From assembly GCA_947305735.1 (NCBI GenBank), contig CAMZEO010000006.1:1-47872 (forward strand): 47,872 nt of DNA, written 5' to 3'. A program made the position numbers and the translations under genes. The notes under the pieces are model-generated. The model was not told where the DNA came from and did no database searches. It saw nothing but the letters and a program-made list of their open reading frames with translations. Positions 35,334-44,326 of the stretch are shown here, piece after piece; position 1 is the first letter of the stretch; every line of letters begins with the position of its first letter. The DNA is from an uncultured Planctomycetales bacterium (GTDB lineage: Bacteria; Planctomycetota; Planctomycetia; Pirellulales; Thermoguttaceae).

Positions 35334-38066
35334 ATGATCGAAGCGCTCTCAATCTCACCCGATTCGCTGGCGCGCGAACTTGGCTTGCCGCTCGAACAAG
35401 TCGAAGGAACGCTCGCTCTCCTAACCGAAGGTTATCCGGTTCCGTTTATCGCGCGGTTTCGTAAAGATCAAACGCGCAATCTTAGCGAAGAAAACGTCGC
35501 AAGAGTCGCCGTCGCTTATCAAAAGCTCCGTCAATTGTCCGATCGAAAGCTCTCTTTTTTGAAGACGATCGACGCGCAAGGGAAACTTACTCCCGAGCTT
35601 GAGGGTAAAATTCGCGAGGCGGCCGATTCTCGGCTTCTGGAAGACCTTTATCTCCCGTACAAATCCAAACGCGACGCCCTCGCGCAGGCGGCGCGCGACA
35701 AAGGGCTCGAACCGCTCGCGCTGGCCATTCTGAACGCGGAAGACGAAACGGCGAGTCTTTCCGAACTCGCGAACCCTTACGCGGACGCGGAAAAAGGCGT
35801 CGCCGACGCCGACGCCGCGCTGAAAGGCGCCGCCGATATTATCGCCGAACATTTTGCGGAAACGTTCGAACTTCGTCGCGCCGTCCGCGACGAGATCAAT
35901 CGCAACGGCAAACTAGTCGTTCAAAAGGCGGAAAAAGAGTCCGTCGAGCCCGACGCGGCGGCCGAAGCGGCGCCGTCGGTCGAAGCCGCCCCGACGCCCG
36001 AACCGGTCGTTTCCGAGCTGCCAGCGGAAGGTTCCGACGCTCCGTCTGTCTCCGCGGAACCGGAGAATCCCGAACAAACTCCCGAACAAAAAGTTAAAAC
36101 GGTCGAAAAGAAGAAGAAAAAGTCCTTGAAAGAAAGACGTCAAGAACAGCTTGCCAAACAATTCGCCAGTCTGTTCGGCGCGTCGTTTCCCATTCGCAAT
36201 TGCCCCGCTCACCGAGCGCTGGCGATTAATCGCGGCGAAGGTTGCAAGATTCTCGCCGTAACGCTGGACTTCGACGTCGACGCGCTCAAAAGGACCGCGC
36301 GCGAACTTCTCGTCGACAAAACGCGACCTTACGCGGAGTTTTTGGGCGCCTGCGTCGACGACGCGCTGACGCGTCTGGCGACGCCGGCCATTAAAAGCGA
36401 CGCCAGGCATGATTTGACCGAACGCGCCGAAGAAGAAGCGACGTTCGTTTGCGGTCGCAATCTTCGCAATCTTCTTTTGCAACGCCCCGTTGAAGGACGA
36501 AGGATTTTGGCGATCAATCCGGATCTTAGAGACGGTTGCAAACTTGTCGCGCTCGACGAAACGGGCGCGCCGCTAGGTTACGAGGTCGTCTTCTTGCAGG
36601 GTTCCGACGAGCGGATCGAGTTTGCGACGTCAAAAATGATCGAGATGATCGACAATTATCAACTCAGCGTCGTTGCGATCGGTTCGGGCATGGGGTCTCG
36701 GGAGGCGGAAGTCTTTGTCGCCGGATTGATCGAAAAGAATTACGCGGACAAAGACGTCGCGTATATCGTCGTCAACGAAGCTGGCGCGACCGCCTATTCG
36801 ACAAGTCAGGTCGCCAAGGACGAGTTGCCGGATTACGACGCGGGCGCGCGCGCCGCCGTTTCCATCGGGCGGCGCGTTCAAAACCCGTTGAACGAACTTG
36901 TGAAAATCGATCCCGAAAAACTGGGCGTCGGAATGTATCAACACGACGTTCGTCCAAGAGTTCTCAAAGACGCGTTGGAAACGGTTTTAACCGCCTGCGT
37001 CAGCAAGGCGGGGGTCGATCTTAACGCGGCGTCTCCGGCGGCGCTGCGATACGTGGCGGGATTAAATCAGCTAACCGCGAAACGCGTCTACGAACGTCGC
37101 GTCGAAAAAGGTCCGTACCAGAATATTGAACAGCTCAAAGAAATCCCGGGAATCAACGGCGCGTCGTTCGCGCATTGCGCGGGCTTCCTCAGAATCGCCG
37201 ACGGTTCCAACCCCCTCGACGCGACTTGGATTCATCCGGAGAATTACGAACTCGCGACTAAAATTCTTGAAAAGCTGGGCTTGAGTCCCGACGATTTGCG
37301 CGATCCCGCGAAGCGCGACGAAGTCGCCTCGAAAGTCGGCGCCGCCGACGCAAACGCGCTTGCCGAGGAATTTGCAGCGGGACCGCTCGCGGTCGCGGAT
37401 ATTCTTGAACAATTCTCGAAGCCGGGATCTGATCCGCGCGAAGCGCTTCATGGTCCAATTTTCAAAAAAGGCTCGATGAAGCTCGAAGATCTCAAGCCGG
37501 GTATGGAAATTGTCGGATCCATTGTAAACGTCGTTGATTTCGGCGTTTTTGTCGACGTCGGCGTCCACGAACTCGGCTTGGTTCACATAAGTCGACTGGG
37601 CGCGCCTCATGTTCGCGACGCGAGTCGGCTCTTTTTCGTGGGCGACGTGATGCGCGTGCGCGTTCTTGAAGTCGACGAAGCGCGTCGACGGATTTCGTTG
37701 GCCGCCGTCGAGCGCGGTCCGAAGGAACGTCGTTTTGAAGGCGGAAGACGACCGCGACGCGAAAACGAAGACGGCGCGGCGCGGCGCGAACGACGTCCGC
37801 GCCGCGACGACGATGACGCGGCAGAGCGCCGTCGCGAACGCCCTCGACGCGACGGAGGAAACCGAGACGATCGAGCGCCGCGATCGATGTCTTTTGGACC
37901 GAAGGAAAAAGAAATCACCCCGATTTCCGAAGAGATGAAGTCTGGAAAAGAACCGATGCGCAGTTTCAGCGACCTCGCGCAACTTTTCGGACGCATTCAG
38001 GCGAGCGAGGGGGACAAGAAAAAGAGCGGCGAAGGTAAGAAAAAGAACGGCGAGGAAAAGAGATAA
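35334..38066 (+). CDS. tex: Tex-family RNA-binding transcription accessory protein
   Basis: A 910-residue Tex protein. The N-terminal helical block (GYPVPFIARFRKDQT, LLEDLYLPYKSKR), the YqgF-like domain (VVAIGSGMGSREAEVF, NEAGATAYS), helix-hairpin-helix parts (GVDLNAASPAALRYVAGL, LKEIPGINGASFAHCAGFLRI) and the S1 domain (GMEIVGSIVNVVDFGVFVDVG) are all present. Tex is normally about 750-800 residues. The excess is an Ala/Pro/Glu-rich insertion at 202-265 and an Arg/Asp-rich tail from about 795. I start at 35334 (MIEALSIS), where Tex similarity begins; the ribosome-binding site is weak. It probably heads an operon reaching moxR. Confidence 0.93.
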   Translation: MIEALSISPDSLARELGLPLEQVEGTLALLTEGYPVPFIARFRKDQTRNLSEENVARVAVAYQKLRQLSDRKLSFLKTIDAQGKLTPELEGKIREAADSRLLEDLYLPYKSKRDALAQAARDKGLEPLALAILNAEDETASLSELANPYADAEKGVADADAALKGAADIIAEHFAETFELRRAVRDEINRNGKLVVQKAEKESVEPDAAAEAAPSVEAAPTPEPVVSELPAEGSDAPSVSAEPENPEQTPEQKVKTVEKKKKKSLKERRQEQLAKQFASLFGASFPIRNCPAHRALAINRGEGCKILAVTLDFDVDALKRTARELLVDKTRPYAEFLGACVDDALTRLATPAIKSDARHDLTERAEEEATFVCGRNLRNLLLQRPVEGRRILAINPDLRDGCKLVALDETGAPLGYEVVFLQGSDERIEFATSKMIEMIDNYQLSVVAIGSGMGSREAEVFVAGLIEKNYADKDVAYIVVNEAGATAYSTSQVAKDELPDYDAGARAAVSIGRRVQNPLNELVKIDPEKLGVGMYQHDVRPRVLKDALETVLTACVSKAGVDLNAASPAALRYVAGLNQLTAKRVYERRVEKGPYQNIEQLKEIPGINGASFAHCAGFLRIADGSNPLDATWIHPENYELATKILEKLGLSPDDLRDPAKRDEVASKVGAADANALAEEFAAGPLAVADILEQFSKPGSDPREALHGPIFKKGSMKLEDLKPGMEIVGSIVNVVDFGVFVDVGVHELGLVHISRLGAPHVRDASRLFFVGDVMRVRVLEVDEARRRISLAAVERGPKERRFEGGRRPRRENEDGAARRERRPRRDDDDAAERRRERPRRDGGNRDDRAPRSMSFGPKEKEITPISEEMKSGKEPMRSFSDLAQLFGRIQASEGDKKKSGEGKKKNGEEKR

Positions 38067-38205
38067 CCTTTTTCAAAATCCCGAACGTTCTTTTCAGACG
38101 CGTTTTTTTGCGCGGCGCGGCGTAGTTCGCGCCAATCGACGCGTCGTTTCGGAACCGATTAATCCGTCGTCGTATTTGCGATAGTTTTCGCGTTGAGAGT
38201 TGTTC

Positions 38206-39285
38206 GTGAAAGTTGCTCAGATCAGGGGAATCGCCGCCTACTTGCCGGAGGGACGATTAGACAACAAAGAGCTTGCGCGCGTCTTTTCCAACTGGACGGA
38301 GGAAAAGATCAAGCGCAAGATCGGAATAGTCGAGCGTCCTATCGCCGCCGAGGGAGAAACGGCCGTCGATCTTGGAGTCGCGGCGTGCGAGCGTCTGTTG
38401 AGCGTCGGCATAGTCGAACGCGACGAGATTGATTTCGTCGTCTTATGCACGCAGTCGCCCGATTATTTTCTCCCGACGTCCGCATGCTTAATTCAACGTC
38501 GGTTGGGACTCAAAACCAATTGCGGAGCTTTCGACATTAACCTTGGTTGCAGCGGATACGTTTACGGACTTGGCGTCTGCAAAGGATTGATCGAGTCGGG
38601 TCTCGCGCGGAAAGTTCTCTTTGTCACGGCGGAAACCTACTCGAAATATATCAACGAAAAAGACCGCGCGACGCGGCCTCTTTTCGGGGACGGCGCGACC
38701 GCCACGTTGCTCGAGGTCGCGGAACTGGACGTCGTTTCGAGCGACGTTCTGAGCGGAGCCTCGGCGATCGGCCCGTTTGAATACGGGACGGACGGATCCG
38801 GAGCCAACATGTTGATCGTCGAGGCGGGCGCGAGTCGAACGCCTTCGACTCCGGAAACGTCCGTCGCCTACGCCGATTCTCAGGCGGGTTATCGTTCTCG
38901 CGACCAGCTTTTCATGAACGGAGCGGGCATTTTTACCTTTTCGATCAACGTCGTTCCTCCGCTCGTTCGGCGTTGCGAAAAAATCGCTTCCGACGCCGAC
39001 GTCACGATCGACGCGTACGTCTTTCACCAGGCCAATCGGTTCATGCTTGATCGGCTTCGCGAGGAATGCGGCGATCTTGACGAAAGCAAGTACTTTAACA
39101 ATATCCTGACGCGCGGGAACACCGTTTCAAGCAGTATCCCGATCGCGGTGATCGACGCCGTTCGAGACGGCATGATTAAGCCGCGTTCATGCGCGTTGCT
39201 CGTCGGATTTGGCGTGGGATTGTCGTGGGGCGCGGGGTTCGTCCGCTTTCCGGATAATTTCCAAGTCGTTCCTCTGGAAGATTAA
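38206..39285 (+). CDS. Beta-ketoacyl-ACP synthase III-like (FabH family)
   Basis: Thiolase-fold condensing enzyme. The 359-residue product has the catalytic triad C115 (INLGCSGYVYGL), H274 (FHQANRFM) and N305 (GNTVSSSIPIA). FabH joins acetyl-CoA to malonyl-ACP to start fatty acids. This protein is about 30-40 residues longer than E. coli FabH, with the extra part near residues 180-235, as in FabH relatives of other pathways, so the true substrate is uncertain. I start at the GTG at 38206, spaced from GAGAG, not the TTG at 38200 that abuts it. It lies between tex and argH on the same strand. Confidence 0.85.
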   Translation: MKVAQIRGIAAYLPEGRLDNKELARVFSNWTEEKIKRKIGIVERPIAAEGETAVDLGVAACERLLSVGIVERDEIDFVVLCTQSPDYFLPTSACLIQRRLGLKTNCGAFDINLGCSGYVYGLGVCKGLIESGLARKVLFVTAETYSKYINEKDRATRPLFGDGATATLLEVAELDVVSSDVLSGASAIGPFEYGTDGSGANMLIVEAGASRTPSTPETSVAYADSQAGYRSRDQLFMNGAGIFTFSINVVPPLVRRCEKIASDADVTIDAYVFHQANRFMLDRLREECGDLDESKYFNNILTRGNTVSSSIPIAVIDAVRDGMIKPRSCALLVGFGVGLSWGAGFVRFPDNFQVVPLED

Positions 39286-39366
39286 AACGTCGGCGTCGCG
39301 AAAGCGGCGCTCGCGGACAGGCATTAACCGACATAACGATAAGATTTAAGTTCGAGCGGCAATAAG

Positions 39367-40764
39367 ATGACCGAAGATAGGGGCAAGCCCGCCAAAGCGT
39401 GGAGCGGCGTATTCACCGAAGCGACCGATTCTCGTATGGAGCGATTCAGCGAGAGCGTCAGCTTCGACAAGAGAATGTACGAACAGGATATTCGCGGCTC
39501 GATAGGGCACGCGCGCATGCTCGCCGACGTCGGTCTGCTTCAGCGCGAAGAGTTTGAATCGATCGAACGCGAATTGAACGCGATCAAGGATCGGATCGAA
39601 CAAGGCGATTTCGAGTTTTCGTTCGCGCTTGAAGATATTCATATGCACGTCGAAAAAGCGCTGATCGACAAACTTGGGGACGTCGGACGAAAATTGCATA
39701 CGGCTAGAAGCCGAAACGATCAAGTCTCGACCGATTTTCGACTTTGGATTCGCGACGCGATCGACAACCTCGACGTTCTGCTCGCCGAATTGCAAAAGGC
39801 GTTTGTCGGACGTTGCGACGGAGATTTCGACGTCGTCATTCCCGCCTACACGCACACGCAACGCGCGCAACCCGTTCTCGCGCCCCACGTCTGGCTCGCC
39901 TACGTCGAGAAACTCCAACGCGATCGCGAACGGCTCGCCGACTGCCGCAAACGCGTCAACGCGCTCAGTCTCGGTTCCGCCGCGTGCGCGGGAACGAGCT
40001 TGCCGATCGATCGAACAAAAACGGCGGAGTACCTTGGGTTCGAATCGATCGTCGCGAATAGCGTCGACGCGTCGAGCGACCGCGATTTCGCGACCGAATT
40101 CGCTTACGACATGACGCAAATCGCGATCCACCTGAGCGGCTGGGCGGAAGACTGGATTTGGCAGTCGACCGTCGAATTCGGATTCCTTAAGCTTCCGCAA
40201 TCGTTCTGCACCGGCTCGTCGATCATGCCGCAGAAAGTCAATCCGGACGTGCTGGAACTCATTCGCGGCAAAACGGCGCGCGTCGCGGGTAATTTGCAAT
40301 CGTTGCTCATGCTGACCAAGGGAATACCGCTCGCTTACAACCGCGATTTACAGGAAGACAAGGAGCCCGTCTTTGATTCCTACGACGCGGTTTCCGCGTC
40401 GTTGGCGCTGGCCGCGCCGATCGCCGCGCAAACGGTTCTTAATCGCGAAACAATCGCCGAACGGCTCGACAAAGGGTATCTCGACGCGACAAGTTTGATG
40501 GAATACCTCATCCGCAAGGGCGTTCCGCAACGATCGGCGCACGGAATCGTCGGTCGGCTCGTTCGTCGCGGGATTGAGTCCGGAAAAGCGTTGTCGGAAT
40601 TTCCGCTCGAAACATTCCGCGAAGCGTCCGAATTTGTCGACGAGAACGTCTACGACTATCTCGGCGCGGTCAACGCGGTCAAAGCAATGAAGAGCTACGG
40701 CTCGACCGCGCCGGATCAGGTGCGGTTCCAGATCGACGCGTGGAAGAAACGCCTCGGCTTGTGA
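39367..40764 (+). CDS. argH: Argininosuccinate lyase
   Basis: Last step of arginine synthesis: splits argininosuccinate into arginine and fumarate. The 465-residue product has [20 protein letters not shown], the [18 protein letters not shown] segment, THTQRAQPV, and the superfamily signature [20 protein letters not shown] around the catalytic serine. The length is normal. No clear ribosome-binding site is seen before the ATG, and the gene sits 81 bp after the FabH-like gene and 37 bp before the pseudouridine synthase gene, so co-transcription is likely. argG is not in the window. Confidence 0.97.
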   Translation: MTEDRGKPAKAWSGVFTEATDSRMERFSESVSFDKRMYEQDIRGSIGHARMLADVGLLQREEFESIERELNAIKDRIEQGDFEFSFALEDIHMHVEKALIDKLGDVGRKLHTARSRNDQVSTDFRLWIRDAIDNLDVLLAELQKAFVGRCDGDFDVVIPAYTHTQRAQPVLAPHVWLAYVEKLQRDRERLADCRKRVNALSLGSAACAGTSLPIDRTKTAEYLGFESIVANSVDASSDRDFATEFAYDMTQIAIHLSGWAEDWIWQSTVEFGFLKLPQSFCTGSSIMPQKVNPDVLELIRGKTARVAGNLQSLLMLTKGIPLAYNRDLQEDKEPVFDSYDAVSASLALAAPIAAQTVLNRETIAERLDKGYLDATSLMEYLIRKGVPQRSAHGIVGRLVRRGIESGKALSEFPLETFREASEFVDENVYDYLGAVNAVKAMKSYGSTAPDQVRFQIDAWKKRLGL

Positions 40765-40801
40765 TGATTCTTAATGTCGTTTTTAGTCAAACGGAACGCT
40801 T

Positions 40802-41929
40802 ATGTCCTTGAACAAACCCGACGAGACCGGCGAGCTTTTCGACCAAGACGAACTTGAATCGCTCGACGAGCTGGAGTCTTTCGACGCCGTCGGCCAATGG
40901 TCGCCCCCCGCCGAAAAACCCGGCGAGGTTGCCAAACGCGTCGTTTCGGACGCGGAATCGGGCTGGCGACTCGATTTGTTCCTGGTCTCGAAGTTTCCGC
41001 AATACAGCCGCGTCTTGATTCGCAAAGCGATTCAGGCGGAAGACGGCGTCGACGTCGACGGCGTTCACGGCAAGCCGTCGTTTCGTCTCAAGCCCGGTTC
41101 CATCGTTTCGTTTCGACTCGTCGAACCCCCGAGGGAATCTCCGATTCCCGAAGACATACCTCTCGACGTTCTCTACGAGGACGACGATTTGGCGGTCGTC
41201 AACAAGCCCGCCGACATGGTCGTTCATCCGTCGCGCGGACACTGGTCGGGCACGCTTGTCGGCGCTCTGGCGCATCGTTTCGCGGGTCAATTGAGTTCGA
41301 ACCGCGGTCCCGCGCGACCGGGCATAGTTCATCGACTCGATCGCGACACCAGCGGCGTTATTATCGTCGCGAAAAACGACGTCGCGCACGCGAATCTTGC
41401 CGCGCTCTTTGAAGAAAAACGCGTTCGGAAAGAATACCTGGCGATAACGCTCGGAGGTTTCAATTCGGATCGCGAAATTGTCGACCAGCCGATCGGTCTT
41501 CATCCAAAGTTTCGGACGCGCATGGCAATCGCGCCGGACGATCCCGACGCCAAGCCGGCGCAAACCTATTTTGAAATCGTCGAACGCTATCGCGGGTTCT
41601 CGCTGGTTCGCTGTCTGCCGAAGACTGGTCGAACGCACCAAATTCGCGTTCACCTGGGATATCTTGGCTGTCCGATTCTTTGCGACAAACTGTACGGCGG
41701 ACGTTCCGAAATTTCGCGCGACGAAATTGTCGGAACGATCGATCGTTCTCCCAAACGCAAAGGAGACGACGCGCCTAAACCGACGCCAATACTCGCGCGT
41801 CAGGCGTTGCACGCGCGGAAAATCACGTTTGAACATCCTTCGACGCGAGAGGTCATGACGATCGAAGCCCCGGTTCCCAAAGATATGCAAGACGTTGTCG
41901 ACGCGTTGCGCGAATTCCGCTCGCTATAA
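40802..41929 (+). CDS. rluD: RluD-family rRNA pseudouridine synthase
   Basis: Isomerises uridines in 23S rRNA. The 375-residue product has an acidic N-terminal tail, an S4 RNA-binding domain (about 52-110: WRLDLFLVSKFPQYSRVLIRK), the catalytic Asp in GIVHRLDRDTSGVIIVAK, and the late motif KTGRTHQIRVHLGYLGCPILCD. The insertion of about 25 residues near 305-325 (Lys/Pro-rich) is unusual but common in planctomycete relatives by my impression. RluD and RluC cannot be told apart by eye; rluD is the best guess. Confidence 0.88.
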   Translation: MSLNKPDETGELFDQDELESLDELESFDAVGQWSPPAEKPGEVAKRVVSDAESGWRLDLFLVSKFPQYSRVLIRKAIQAEDGVDVDGVHGKPSFRLKPGSIVSFRLVEPPRESPIPEDIPLDVLYEDDDLAVVNKPADMVVHPSRGHWSGTLVGALAHRFAGQLSSNRGPARPGIVHRLDRDTSGVIIVAKNDVAHANLAALFEEKRVRKEYLAITLGGFNSDREIVDQPIGLHPKFRTRMAIAPDDPDAKPAQTYFEIVERYRGFSLVRCLPKTGRTHQIRVHLGYLGCPILCDKLYGGRSEISRDEIVGTIDRSPKRKGDDAPKPTPILARQALHARKITFEHPSTREVMTIEAPVPKDMQDVVDALREFRSL

Positions 41930-41980
41930 ACGCGCGACCGTCGAAACGCTCGGTTTTATCCAATTCAACAGGAAAGATCA

Positions 41981-42886
41981 ATGTCCGATTCCGATCCGAA
42001 GCAAGGGTGGAAAACCCTATATCCCTTTGAATCGCGCTACTTGACGATTGGAGGATTTAAGTATCACTACATTGACGAAGGTCCGACCGATCCCGACGGA
42101 ATCGAGCGTCCCGCGTTGATTTGCGTTCACGGCAATCCGACATGGTCGTTTTTCTTCCGTTCGGTCGCGAACGCGTTTCGGGAAAAATACCGCGTGATCG
42201 CCGTCGATCACATCGGTTGCGGTCTCTCCGAAAAACCGAGCGTCAAAAAGTATCCGTATACGATCGCGCGACGCGCCGACGACTTAATCGAGCTTATCGA
42301 AAAACTGGAACTAAAAAATTGCGCGTTGGTCGCGCACGATTGGGGCGGCGCGATCGGAATGCGCGCGGCGACGCTGATTCCCGACGTTTTTTCGAAGATC
42401 GTCTTGATGAACACCGCCGCGTTTTTGCACGAGCGTTGTCCGCGGCGCATTCGGACGTTCCACATTCCGGTTCTCAATAAAATCCTCGCGCAGGGATTAA
42501 ACGTCTTCCCATTGGCGGCTTTGTCGATGGCGTCCGCGAAAGGACTTTCTCCTGAAGTAAAGGCTGGACTTATCGCGCCTTACGATTCATGGTCGAATCG
42601 AGTCGCCGTGCTCGAATTTGTCAAAGATATTCCGATTTCTCCGAAACACCGCAGTTACAAAACGTTCGTCGAGATGATGGAACGTCTTCCCCTCTTCAAA
42701 GACAAACCGGTCGCGCTCATTTGGGGCGTTCAAGACTGGTGTTTTCCTCCGGACGTGTTCATGGAAGAATTTTTGAAGTATTATCCGAACGCCTTCGCGC
42801 GCAAAATTGAAGATTCCGGACATTACCTTCTCGAGGATTCGCCCGACGAGGCGCTCGCCGCGTTGCGTGAATTTCTGGAACGATAA
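41981..42886 (+). CDS. Alpha/beta hydrolase, haloalkane-dehalogenase/OleB-like
   Basis: A 301-residue cytoplasmic alpha/beta hydrolase. The oxyanion segment HGNPTWSFFFR and the nucleophile elbow AHDWGGAIG (Asp nucleophile) are those of haloalkane dehalogenases and OleB beta-lactone decarboxylases. WGVQDWCFPP carries the likely acid and DSGHYLLEDSP the catalytic His. In the usual family call it would be haloalkane dehalogenase, but dehalogenation is rarely the real job. A FabH-like gene lies three genes upstream, as OleA would, though oleC and oleD are not in the window. It is 51 bp after the pseudouridine synthase gene. Confidence 0.85.
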   Translation: MSDSDPKQGWKTLYPFESRYLTIGGFKYHYIDEGPTDPDGIERPALICVHGNPTWSFFFRSVANAFREKYRVIAVDHIGCGLSEKPSVKKYPYTIARRADDLIELIEKLELKNCALVAHDWGGAIGMRAATLIPDVFSKIVLMNTAAFLHERCPRRIRTFHIPVLNKILAQGLNVFPLAALSMASAKGLSPEVKAGLIAPYDSWSNRVAVLEFVKDIPISPKHRSYKTFVEMMERLPLFKDKPVALIWGVQDWCFPPDVFMEEFLKYYPNAFARKIEDSGHYLLEDSPDEALAALREFLER

Positions 42887-42925
42887 TTATTACAGCGGCG
42901 CTCGAAACGAGCGCGGGAGTCGCGT

Positions 42926-43993
42926 ATGACGACCGAACAACAACCGAATAAAATAACGTCTCAGGATCGCCGCCAGAATTTCGGCGCGTTGCTTCAGGAA
43001 TTCGGTCAGACGCGTCTGGCGTTGGAAAACGAATTGGCGAAAGTCGTCGTCGGACAAAAGGAAGCGATCCGTCAGATTTTCGCGGCGATTTTCACGCGCG
43101 GTCATTGTCTCCTGGAAGGCGTTCCAGGTCTTGCGAAAACGCTGACCGTTTCGACGATCGCGAAGATTCTCGGAGTCGAATATCGGCGGATTCAATTCAC
43201 GCCCGACCTAACCCCGTCCGACATTACCGGCACGACCGTCCTTGAAGAAGACGCGACAAGAAAACGTTCGTTCCGATTTGTCGAGGGACCCGTTTTCACA
43301 AATATTCTTCTCGCCGACGAAGTCAATCGGACGCCGCCGAAAACGCAGTCGGCTCTGTTGCAGGCGATGCAGGAGCGCGAAGTCACGGTCGGCAACGAAA
43401 CCTACCGATTGCCCGACCCGTTTTTGGTCGTCGCGACGCAAAACCCCATCGATCAAGAAGGCACGTATCCTCTTCCGGAAGCGCAACTTGACCGATTCAT
43501 GTTCAATGTAAAAATCAATTATCCGACGCGCGAAGAGGAAGAAAAGATTCTCGCCGCGGCGACGCGCGGCGAACCGACGGAACCGGCGAAGTTACTTAAC
43601 CCCAAAATACTGCTAGGGATGCAGAAACTTGTGTCGTCCATCGCCGTAAGTCCTTACGTCATCCAATACGCGACGGCTCTCGTTCGAGCGACGCGTCCCT
43701 CGGACGAGAGCGCTCCTGAATTTGTTCGCGATCTGGTCGACTGGGGCGCCGGTCCTCGCGCGGGTCAGTACTTGATCAACGGGGGAAAGGCGTTCGCCGC
43801 CATGGACGGACGGTTCACAGTCTCCATCGAAGACGTCAAAGCCGCCGCCGTTCCCGTATTAAGAAAACGCGTCGGAGCTAATTTCCAGGCGCAAGCGGAA
43901 GGCATGACGACCGACAAGATCGTTTTGAAATTGCTCGAAACGGTTAAAACGCCGACTATTGAGAAGTACGAACCTCGCGCGCGTCGCGGATAA
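42926..43993 (+). CDS. moxR: MoxR-family AAA ATPase
   Basis: A 355-residue AAA+ ATPase. The Walker A is GVPGLAKT and the Walker B is LLADEVNRTPPKTQSALLQAM; VATQNPIDQEGTYPLPEAQLDRF is the MoxR sensor signature, with the C-terminal lid DWGAGPRAGQYLI. MoxR proteins act as chaperones for metal or partner insertion, normally with DUF58 and von Willebrand-factor proteins next door. Here neither follows: a terminator lies 80 bp downstream. A GGGAG ribosome-binding site precedes the ATG. The client is unknown. Confidence 0.95.
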   Translation: MTTEQQPNKITSQDRRQNFGALLQEFGQTRLALENELAKVVVGQKEAIRQIFAAIFTRGHCLLEGVPGLAKTLTVSTIAKILGVEYRRIQFTPDLTPSDITGTTVLEEDATRKRSFRFVEGPVFTNILLADEVNRTPPKTQSALLQAMQEREVTVGNETYRLPDPFLVVATQNPIDQEGTYPLPEAQLDRFMFNVKINYPTREEEEKILAAATRGEPTEPAKLLNPKILLGMQKLVSSIAVSPYVIQYATALVRATRPSDESAPEFVRDLVDWGAGPRAGQYLINGGKAFAAMDGRFTVSIEDVKAAAVPVLRKRVGANFQAQAEGMTTDKIVLKLLETVKTPTIEKYEPRARRG

Positions 43994-44074
43994 TCGTCAA
44001 AAGAAGTCGCCTTGGCGGACGATCCGAGAAAATTGGTCGGACGAAACGACGACGGCGAGCCGAAACAGTCGCAA

Positions 44075-44113
44075 GCGTTCTCTTAAGCGACGCGAGAGAA
44101 CGCCCTTTTCTAT
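44075..44113 (+). terminator. Terminator after moxR
   Basis: GCGTTCTCT (44075-44083) pairs with AGAGAACGC (44095-44103), followed by CCTTTTCTATTT. Confidence 0.7.
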
Positions 44114-44154
44114 TTAGAACAGCTTTATTTTGTTTGTTTTTTATGAAATAACTC

Positions 44155-44182
44155 TTGATTTTAGTCTTAGATCTTTTATATT
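44155..44182 (+). promoter_or_regulatory. Promoter for the GYF-like membrane protein gene
   Basis: TTGATT (44155-44160) and TATATT (44177-44182) with a 16-bp spacer. The leader is about 140 nt. Confidence 0.6.
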
Positions 44183-44326
44183 CTGCCTGTCAACGTTCGT
44201 TCCATACGATTTTGGAATCAACGATTTTTTGAAATGGAAACCCGAGACGAGTTTCTTGTCGATTCGGTTTAACGATTTGATTTGACTTTTGGCGACGTCG
44301 CGTCCCTCTTGAAGCTGGAGCTGAAA

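Larger units (their letters stand above)
43994..44326. other. Gap with the moxR terminator and a new promoter
   Basis: About 330 bp holding the terminator at 44075 and the promoter at 44155. No gene is supported. Confidence 0.6.

Noticed and set aside
38206-42886. A complete oleABCD hydrocarbon operon
   Set aside because: Only two possible members are present, separated by unrelated genes, so I list it only as a tentative finding.
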